A stretch of DNA of 64,000 nucleotides from assembly GCA_000729835.1 (NCBI GenBank), contig JFHB01000002.1:310001-374000 (forward strand), in the 5' to 3' direction. Shown piece after piece: positions 57,065 through 64,000 of the stretch. Each line of letters begins with the position of its first letter. The first letter of the stretch is position 1. A model generated the notes under the pieces. It did not search any database, was not told where the DNA came from, and saw nothing but the letters and a program-made list of their open reading frames with translations. The translations under genes were made by a program, and so were the position numbers. The stretch comes from Atkinsonella hypoxylon. Taxonomy: Eukaryota; Ascomycota; Sordariomycetes; Hypocreales; Clavicipitaceae.

Positions 57065-60000
57065 ATGTTGAGGAATCCGCTCTGTAGAGCTAGCCCACAG
57101 CTGCTACGCGGTGCTCGATGCTCCGCAGCTCTGTCAAGAAGCTTCATCCCGAAAAATCCAGCTCGATCTTCGCCATGGAATATCGCTCCAAATCACTCAT
57201 CCCTGCTGGCGATGACTGCTGTGCGCTCGTACGCAACCGATGCGACTCATTCGCCGCCGGATCCTAGCGACAACTTTTTGTCCGGCGGTGCTGCTAATTA
57301 TATCGATGAGATGTACATGCAGTGGAAGCAAGACCCGAAGAGTGTTCACATATCTTGGCAGGTGTACTTTAAGAACATGGAGAGTGGTGATATGCCTATT
57401 TCGCAGGCTTTCCAACCACCACCCAACCTGGTACCCAACATGACTGGCGGAGTACCTCGTCTCGCCGGCAATCTGTCTCTCGAGGACGGGTCCGATGTTA
57501 CAAATCATTTGAAAGTGCAGCTGCTCGTTCGAGCGTACCAGGCCCGCGGCCATCACAAGGCCAACATCGACCCTCTTGGCATTCGAAACACAGCTGAAGG
57601 CTTCGGTAACATCAAGCCGAAGGAGCTTACTCTTGAACACTACGGGTTTACCGAGGCCGATCTTGATACCGAATATACCCTGGGCCCAGGCATTCTGCCC
57701 AGGTTCAAGCGCGACGGCCGTGACAAGATGACGCTTCGCGAAATTGTCGCCGCTTGCGAAAAGATCTATGCCGGATCTTGGGGTGTCGAGTTCATTCATA
57801 TCCCTGACCGTGAAAAGTGCGACTGGTTGCGTGAGCGTCTTGAGGTTCCGCAGCCATTCAAGTATTCCATTGATGAGAAGAGACGTGTCCTGGATCGCCT
57901 CATTTGGAGTTCTAGCTTCGAGTCCTTCCTCGCTACCAAATATCCCAATGACAAGCGTTTCGGTCTTGAAGGCTGTGAAACACTCGTTCCTGGTATGAAA
58001 GCTCTCATTGACCGTAGTGTGGACTACGGCGTCAAAGATATCGTCATCGGCATGCCCCATCGTGGCCGACTCAACGTTCTGAGCAACGTCGTGAGAAAGC
58101 CTAACGAGTCCATCTTTTCCGAGTTCGCTGGTACCCTTGGTGCCGAGGACGAAGGCTCTGGTGATGTCAAATACCACTTGGGAATGAACTTCGAGCGTCC
58201 AACACCATCTGGAAAGCGCGTTCAGCTTTCCCTTGTTGCCAACCCTTCTCATTTGGAAGCTGAAGACCCAGTTGTGTTGGGCAAGACTCGCGCTATCCAG
58301 CACTACAACAACGATGAAACGACCCACAGAACCGCCATGGGCGTACTTCTACACGGCGACGCTGCATTAGCTGCACAGGGTATTGTCTACGAGTGCTTGG
58401 GTTTTCACTCTCTGCCAGCCTTCTCTACTGGTGGCACGATCCACCTCGTCGTCAATAACCAGATTGGTTTTACTACTGATCCACGATTCGCTCGATCTAC
58501 CGCCTATTGTACTGATATTGCCAAGGCTATTGATGCTCCTGTATTCCATGTCAATGCTGATGATGTCGAGGCTGTGAACTTCGTCTGCCAATTGGCCGCT
58601 GATTGGCGAGCCGAGTTCCAGCATGATGTCGTAATTGACCTGATCTGCTACCGAAAATATGGCCATAACGAAACCGATCAGCCTTCGTTCACGCAACCGC
58701 TCATGTACAAGAAGATCCAACAGAAGGAGCCCCAAATCGATGTATACGTGAACAAGTTGCTGGAAGAGGGCACCTTCACCAAAGAAGATATCGAGGAACA
58801 CAAGCAATGGGTCTGGGGCATGCTGGAGGAAAGCTTCAACAAGTCTAAGGACTACACCCCTACTTCCAAAGAGTGGACGACGTCTGCATGGAATGGGTTT
58901 AAATCACCTAAGGAGTTAGCGACCGAGGTTCTGCCTCATCACGCTACTAGCGTTGATAAGTCAACTCTCAACCACGTTGGTGAAGTTATTGGTTCGGCTC
59001 CAGAAGGCTTCCACATTCACCGCAACCTGAAGCGTATTCTCGCCACCCGAACAAAGTCGGTTGTCGATGGCAAGGATATCGATTTCCCCACGGCAGAGGC
59101 TCTTGCTTTTGGTAGTCTTGTAACCGAGGGCTATCACGTCCGTGTTTCTGGACAGGATGTTGAGAGAGGCACCTTCTCTCAACGTCATGCCGTCTTCCAT
59201 GACCAGGAAAATGAGAAGACCTATACGCCCTTGCAGCACATTAGCAAAGACCAGGGCAAATTTGTCATCTCAAATTCATCCCTGAGCGAGTTCGGTGCGC
59301 TTGGTTTTGAATATGGTTACTCTCTGCAGTCACCGAATGCTTTGGTCATGTGGGAAGCTCAGTTTGGCGACTTTGCCAACAATGCTCAGTGCATCATCGA
59401 CCAGTTTATTGCCTCTGGTGAGGCTAAATGGATGCAGCGAACCGGTCTGGTCATGTCTCTGCCACACGGTTATGATGGCCAAGGTCCCGAACATTCCTCC
59501 GGTCGTCTAGAGCGGTATCTGCAGCTGACCAACGAAGACCCGCGTATTTTCCCGAGCCCCGAGAAGCTTGCTAGACAACACCAGGATTGCAACATGCAGA
59601 TTGCGTACATGACTACTCCTGCTAATTTGTTCCACGTCTTAAGACGACAGATGCACCGACAGTTCCGAAAGCGTGAGTAAACTAGTCATCGAACATACGT
59701 TTTCAAAGATGTCGTGTACTAACAAATCCTTTCTAGCCCTCGTCATTTTCTTCTCCAAGTCTCTGCTGCGCCACCCGCTTGCTCGCTCTAATATCGAAGA
59801 TTTCACGGGCGAGAATGCTGGGTTCCAGTGGATTATCCCCGATCCTGAGCACCAGACAGGCAACATCAAATCCCCCGAGGACATTAATCGTGTCATTCTG
59901 TGCACGGGTCAGGTATGGGCCGCTCTGCACAAGTACCGTGCCGACAACAAGATCGACAATGTGGCTTTCACGCGTATTGAACAGCTGAACCCATTCCCCT

Positions 60001-60281
60001 GGAAACAGCTCAAAGAGAACCTCGACATGTACCCCAACGCCAAGACCATTGTGTGGGCACAAGAAGAACCTCTCAACGCTGGTGCTTGGAGCTTTACGCA
60101 GCCTCGTATTGAGACTCTGCTCAATCAAACCAAGTATCATGACAGAAAACACGTCATGTACGCTGGTCGCAACCCCAGTGCGTCAGTGGCAACTGGCCTG
60201 AAGCATTTGCACAAGAAGGAAGAGGAGGACCTGTTGGAGATGGCTTTCACCGTGAAACAGGACAAACTCAAGGGCGAGTAA
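57065..60281 (+). CDS. KGD1: 2-oxoglutarate dehydrogenase E1 component
   Basis: Two exons, 57065-59672 and 59737-60281, give 1050 residues. The presequence ([20 protein letters not shown]) is followed by the mature start [20 protein letters not shown] typical of eukaryotic OGDH. Thiamine-diphosphate and substrate-site motifs are intact: [55 protein letters not shown] and [18 protein letters not shown]. The second-half motifs [20 protein letters not shown] and [19 protein letters not shown] follow. It decarboxylates 2-oxoglutarate in the TCA cycle, as E1 of the OGDH complex in the matrix. The single intron after QFRK splits the proline codon. The frame is open to 56912, but the ATG at 57065 gives the presequence. 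It converges on CIA1. Confidence 0.96.
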
Positions 60282-60652
60282 AGCTTTAATGCAAAATTGG
60301 GAGCTATGCGCGAGGAAAGAAGGCTCGTTGTCACTGCAAATATTCGAGGTAGGCCTGCATTTTCGTACAGTAGGTGGTTTGTTCGGAAGGCGAAGCACGC
60401 GGCGGTTTCTTTGTGTAGTAGAATGTACCATAAAATCCCTCGTCCGAGGAAAATTAATAGCTCCTGTACCGTAGCGTGGCTTCGGTACAGTAGAGAATAG
60501 CATAATTTGGTGTTTCTTTTTCCGCTTGAGTAGAGTACGCTTGGCTACATTACCCTGATGCACAAGAAGACATCTCAATCAACTGTCACGCTGAGATCGA
60601 CCGGTATCAAAAATCAATCTTATTTTCCTTTCATTTGAACCTCCATAACGGA
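60282..60652. other. Convergent 3' intergenic region, KGD1 / CIA1
   Basis: About 370 bp. It contains a small hairpin, CTGTACCG/CGGTACAG, at 60464-60490. Otherwise unremarkable. Confidence 0.4.
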
Positions 60653-62068
60653 CTATCTTGTATGTCTATGATCTTCCGTCTTCTCGACATCGCTTCTGAC
60701 CTGCCAGGATCTTACTACACCATCATCCCCTGTGGTGACCAGCATTTCTTCCTCGCCCCGGTTCTTAGCAGCGTTGTCATAGCGCCGACACCAGGTAATA
60801 TGATTGACCTCGAATGGTCCATGAGCGTTGGAAATTGTAGTCAATAAGGTCCACGCCTTTGTAGCCGTGGTCGATGTAGATTTGGTGTCGTCATGGCCAT
60901 TGGACATGATCTGATCCTCCGACTCTAAGTGTTTGACCTGACGCTCTGCAACAGGCGAGTTCGATGACTCGGTTTCTTGGTATATGGCAATCTTGCCGTC
61001 TCGTCCAGTGCTTGCAACCAGGCCCGTCTCCTTGCTCCATGTCACGGAGTAAATATCACGATCATGGACGACAGGGAGAGTGGCAGTGCATGTCCAATCT
61101 TCGCGGAGAGATCTTCGCATTGTGTTGGGAATGCCACCTAGAGCACTCCAACCAGCGCCGCTAGCAGCCACGTCCCCGTCGTCACCTTCTTCTTGCAGTG
61201 CCCATAGGCGTATGGTTCCATCGGCAGAATAGCTCAGGAGGCGAGGAAACCGGGTGTTGTTGGGTCGTGGTTCCCATTCTATGCCCCATACAGTCCCGGC
61301 GTGACCCTCCAATACAGCGACGCAAACCCATTCGCCATCATCATCTTCCCGCCAAATGCGAACTGTATTGTCATAACTCGCGCTGGCAAGAACATCGGCA
61401 CTGTATTGGCGGCGGGAATTTCTCCCAGGAACATCAGGACACCAAGCGACAGCCTTAACATCACCTTCGTGCTCGTTGAGTACAGCAATCGTCTCCCATT
61501 CGTCATCTGCCTCCGAAGCACCTATGTCTTCCCAGATCCAGACCGATTTATCTCGGGAGCACGTAGCGAGATAGGCCCCCGAGGGAGCAAAAGCGCAACA
61601 TTTGATTTCAGAATCGTGCCCTTCCAGCACCAGAGTAAACTCCCAATCTGTATCAGCAGCTTGCGTGGCATCGCTATAGTCATCTGTGAGGCCTCTTGTT
61701 TGTCTTGTTGTGATTTCGGTTTCGAGCGCGTCCGTCTCGTCGCTAGGTTCAGCGGCAGAATCCCCATCCCAGCGCCAGAGACCTGCCGTAGCGTCAAAAC
61801 TCCCGGATACTAGACATAGTTTGTGAGGCGGCAGGCCAGGTTTCCATGCTGCAGTTCGGACGGATCGTGTGTGGCCACCGGTCAAGCTACTATGGGAGGA
61901 AAGAGTAGAGAGCGAGAAGATAGTTACAGCTTTGGCGTGAGCCGTCGCGATCAGGGGGAGGGTCGGATGAGGTATTGAGGCCCAGGCTCGCTCATGCAGG
62001 TCTGGTCGGAAAGGCTGGATGGGCACAATCTCTGCCGCTGTCGTCGAGGGCGGCTCGACCGACGGCAT
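60653..62068 (-). CDS. CIA1: Cytosolic iron-sulfur assembly WD40 protein Cia1
   Basis: Single exon of 471 codons from the ATG at 62068 (MPSVEPPSTTAAEIVPIQPF). The frame continues open upstream, but without an ATG. Seven WD40 repeats are visible, including AWASIPHPTLPLIATAHAKA, SVRTAAWKPG, EIKCCAFAPSGAYLATCSRD, KSVWIWE, VKAVAWCPDV, ASASYDNTVRIWRED and VWGIEWEPR. The CSRDKSVWIWE and LEGHAGTVWGIEWE stretches are typical of Cia1/CIAO1. With Cia2 and Mms19 it forms the CIA targeting complex that hands Fe-S clusters to nuclear and cytosolic apoproteins. It is longer than yeast Cia1 because of acidic inserts between repeats, common in filamentous fungi. Confidence 0.9.
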   Translation of the reverse strand: MPSVEPPSTTAAEIVPIQPFRPDLHERAWASIPHPTLPLIATAHAKAVTIFSLSTLSSHSSLTGGHTRSVRTAAWKPGLPPHKLCLVSGSFDATAGLWRWDGDSAAEPSDETDALETEITTRQTRGLTDDYSDATQAADTDWEFTLVLEGHDSEIKCCAFAPSGAYLATCSRDKSVWIWEDIGASEADDEWETIAVLNEHEGDVKAVAWCPDVPGRNSRRQYSADVLASASYDNTVRIWREDDDGEWVCVAVLEGHAGTVWGIEWEPRPNNTRFPRLLSYSADGTIRLWALQEEGDDGDVAASGAGWSALGGIPNTMRRSLREDWTCTATLPVVHDRDIYSVTWSKETGLVASTGRDGKIAIYQETESSNSPVAERQVKHLESEDQIMSNGHDDTKSTSTTATKAWTLLTTISNAHGPFEVNHITWCRRYDNAAKNRGEEEMLVTTGDDGVVRSWQVRSDVEKTEDHRHTR

Positions 62069-62715
62069 CGTGTTGTGTGGTGACGTGGGGTTGGCGATGG
62101 ATGAGGGATCGAATCGCAAAGCTTTACGGCTCGAGGAATGATCGGCCAAGATGATCGGAACGAAACCATGTGCAAATGTGACCAAAAAACTACTACGACC
62201 ATGTGCGGCGTGCTTACGACGTGAATGAATCGGAGAAGAAGGCCGAGGTCGCGAGGATGCGGGCGCTTGCTAAGAAATGTTGTTCAAGCTTAACTTTATC
62301 ATTTAGCCCCGCCACAGTCTAGAAACATAAACTATGGCACTACGTTCAACAACAGTTTCTTGGAGCCATGACATCAGCAATGTCTGCTTTCATTGTTCTA
62401 TTTGAAACAGATATTTATTGAAATCTAAGAAGGAAACTCGTTGGTAAACTATATCGTGCTGAATTTAAAACGTCCTAAGGTTATGCTCTTAGAAGATTTA
62501 GCAATTACCGGTAGGATCACGCAACTACCTACTGACTTGGTAAGAAGCTCTCTACATTTATCTGAGTCAAAATGACTGATGTTCCGAGACGGATGGTACC
62601 AATTAAACAAAAAAATTGAAAAAATGACCTTCTCCAACAAATGATGTGGCAGCAGTAAAGGATAATCCATGCTGCAGCTCATAGTTTGCAAGACAAGGTG
62701 CTTCAAAGATCGATA
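62069..62715. other. Intergenic, MFS 3' end to CIA1 promoter
   Basis: About 650 bp. A plus-strand stretch at about 62185-62290 reads protein-like but has no start codon or acceptor. The AT-rich left of 62700 is likely the MFS 3' UTR. Confidence 0.4.
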
Positions 62716-64000
62716 TCACGCCGTTTCGAGCCTGTCTCGGCTTCGTCCTCCATTTCCGCCCTTGCCCTTGCTGGGGAGAATCAACCACATGGCGATGAGA
62801 ATCATGAGGGTTACTAGGACAATAGGTTGCAAGACCCCTACGCCTTGACCTTCTGCAATCGCACCAACGACGAATGGTAGGACAGCTGCGCCGCCTCCAC
62901 CGATTGCTGAAGCGAAACCTATAGCACTGACGTGGTACTCAGGAGGAAGAATCTGAGTTGCCAGAACAATGGCTGCTGGGAAAAGTGGTCCGAGGAAAAA
63001 GCCAAGTAGCGAAACTGATACCATCGCTCCGACCATGCTGGGTACCAACCAATAAATCAGCTGGAACACGGCACAGAATAGTAGATATACTGTGATGGCC
63101 AATCTCTCTCCTACACGGCCTGTAACAAACCCCAGAATTACTCGTCCCAGGGACAAACCGAGCCAGAAGCATGTGGCAGTAACGCCTGCCAGAAACCCAT
63201 CGGCATGCCTCTCTTTCATCATGAACGTCGGGATCCAGCCACCTAAGCTTACTTCTGCACCGGCATAGAAGAGCAAGAAAATAGCAATGATCCATACAAC
63301 TGGTTCTCGTGCGACCGTGGCCGTGTTTGCTTCTTTGCCTGTACCCTCATTATGAATCCTCTCTCGGTGTACCTCTCCCGTGGCATCCCAGAACGCCCAC
63401 AGTCCAAAAACGAGTTCTACCACGACGATGGCAATGAAGATGTAATAGAAGGAGTACCAGGGCATTCCAAGCTTGGCCACCATTGATGATGCTACAATAG
63501 GTCCAACGGTACCTCCCAACCCGAATGCCCCGTGAAGAATTCCAAGGAGCTCGTTGGTTTGGTGCAAATTCTCTACCCAGGCATTATAAGCGCTATCCTC
63601 GACCCCACTTCCGAATCCTATGAGCATGAATAAGATAGGAAGCAAAGGGAAAGGAGGACGCAAAATGACCGGGACGTAGCCTAAGAGGCGGAAGAAAGGT
63701 CCCAAGAAGGCGATTCCTCGTTGACCGACAGTGCAATGAATCCAGTTATTGGTCAAAGCAGCTGTTACATATCCAAAAAACGGGATAACAAAGATTGTCG
63801 AAATGGTAGTGTAGTTTATGTTGTAATAGTCACCGATCTAGAAAATAGAAACTTGTCAATCTTGGCATGACCGGTGTGGCTCAGGGTTGATGTCCTAGCT
63901 AGAAAGCACCCTCAGGAGGTTCGACTTGCCGGCGTATATACTCACATAAGGAAGAAGAGCCTGTAGACCAAGTGAGTCAATAACAGTTGGCACAGAACGG
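62716..64000 (-). CDS. MFS transporter, 5' end beyond the window
   Basis: Two exons are visible: the right-edge exon ending at 63946 and 63837-62716, joined in frame (LLPY|IGDYYNINYTTIST). The intron has GTGAGT and TTTCTAG ends. At least 392 residues are present, with about ten hydrophobic helices: GFGSGVEDSAYNAWVENLHQ is a conserved MFS loop, then LLGILHGAFGLGGTVGPIVA, VVWIIAIFLLFYAGAEVSLG, GVTATCFWLGLSLGRVILGF, LLGFFLGPLFPAAIVLATQI and SAIGFASAIGGGGAAVLPFV. It resembles fungal MFS proteins of the Bsc6-like / sugar-transporter-like group; the substrate is not deducible. The start codon and first helices are outside the window. Confidence 0.85.

Noticed and set aside
57197..58327. 376-codon minus-strand frame inside KGD1
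   Set aside because: Antisense shadow of a strongly codon-biased exon; no family resemblance.
62185..62290. Protein-like stretch containing YYDHVRRAYDVNESEKK on the plus strand
   Set aside because: A stop lies directly before it, with no AG acceptor or ATG between, so no gene model can include it.

Overview
This is nuclear DNA of a filamentous ascomycete (Pezizomycotina, most likely a sordariomycete). Support: many short introns with GTAAGT-like donors, CTAAC/CTGAC-like branch sites and YAG acceptors; two Zn2Cys6 transcription factors; a PRC2 SUZ12 subunit (PRC2 is absent from Aspergillus and kept in Fusarium and Neurospora); and every conserved protein reads as fungal. I could not place genus or species. 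There is no operon logic and no CRISPR; I saw no canonical tRNA or rRNA.

Layout. 1-9 kb: a chromodomain protein running off the left edge (-), a Rab11/Ypt31 GTPase (+), ribosome-biogenesis factor BRX1 (+), a tRNA-derived SINE (5.3-5.5 kb) and the class II histone deacetylase HDA1 (+). 9-18 kb: an arginine/serine-rich protein (+), an F-box/LRR protein (-), a spacer with a microsatellite and a Tc1/mariner-type MITE, and a SUZ12 protein with a C-terminal PHD finger (+). 18-33 kb: SF3b subunit CUS1 (-) with a 40-codon ORF just before its start, the SLY41-type transporter (+), ORC5 (-) and the 2162-residue MUS7/MMS22 protein (-). 33-39 kb: a small spliced membrane-protein gene (+), a Zn2Cys6 regulator (-) and glycogen branching enzyme (-). 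40-60 kb: a run rich in nuclear-encoded mitochondrial genes: MCX1/ClpX (+), COX5 (-), ATP2 (+), a mitochondrial AAA ATPase (+) and KGD1 (+), with a second Zn2Cys6 factor (-) and TFIIH subunit TFB1 (-) between. 60-64 kb: CIA1 (-) and an MFS transporter running off the right edge (-).

How the genes relate. Most are housekeeping. Loose groupings are chromatin (chromodomain, HDA1, SUZ12), replication and fork repair (MUS7 upstream of ORC5 on one strand), early secretory traffic (RAB11, SLY41), and respiration (COX5/ATP2 divergent pair, KGD1, MCX1). No biosynthetic cluster or defence system is visible. The observations most worth a second look are the VEFS+PHD fusion, the SINE with a 14-bp target-site duplication, the MITE, the hidden 71-residue gene at 32.9 kb and the 40-codon ORF in front of CUS1. 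Exon boundaries were assigned by hand from frame continuity and splice consensus; no database search was run.
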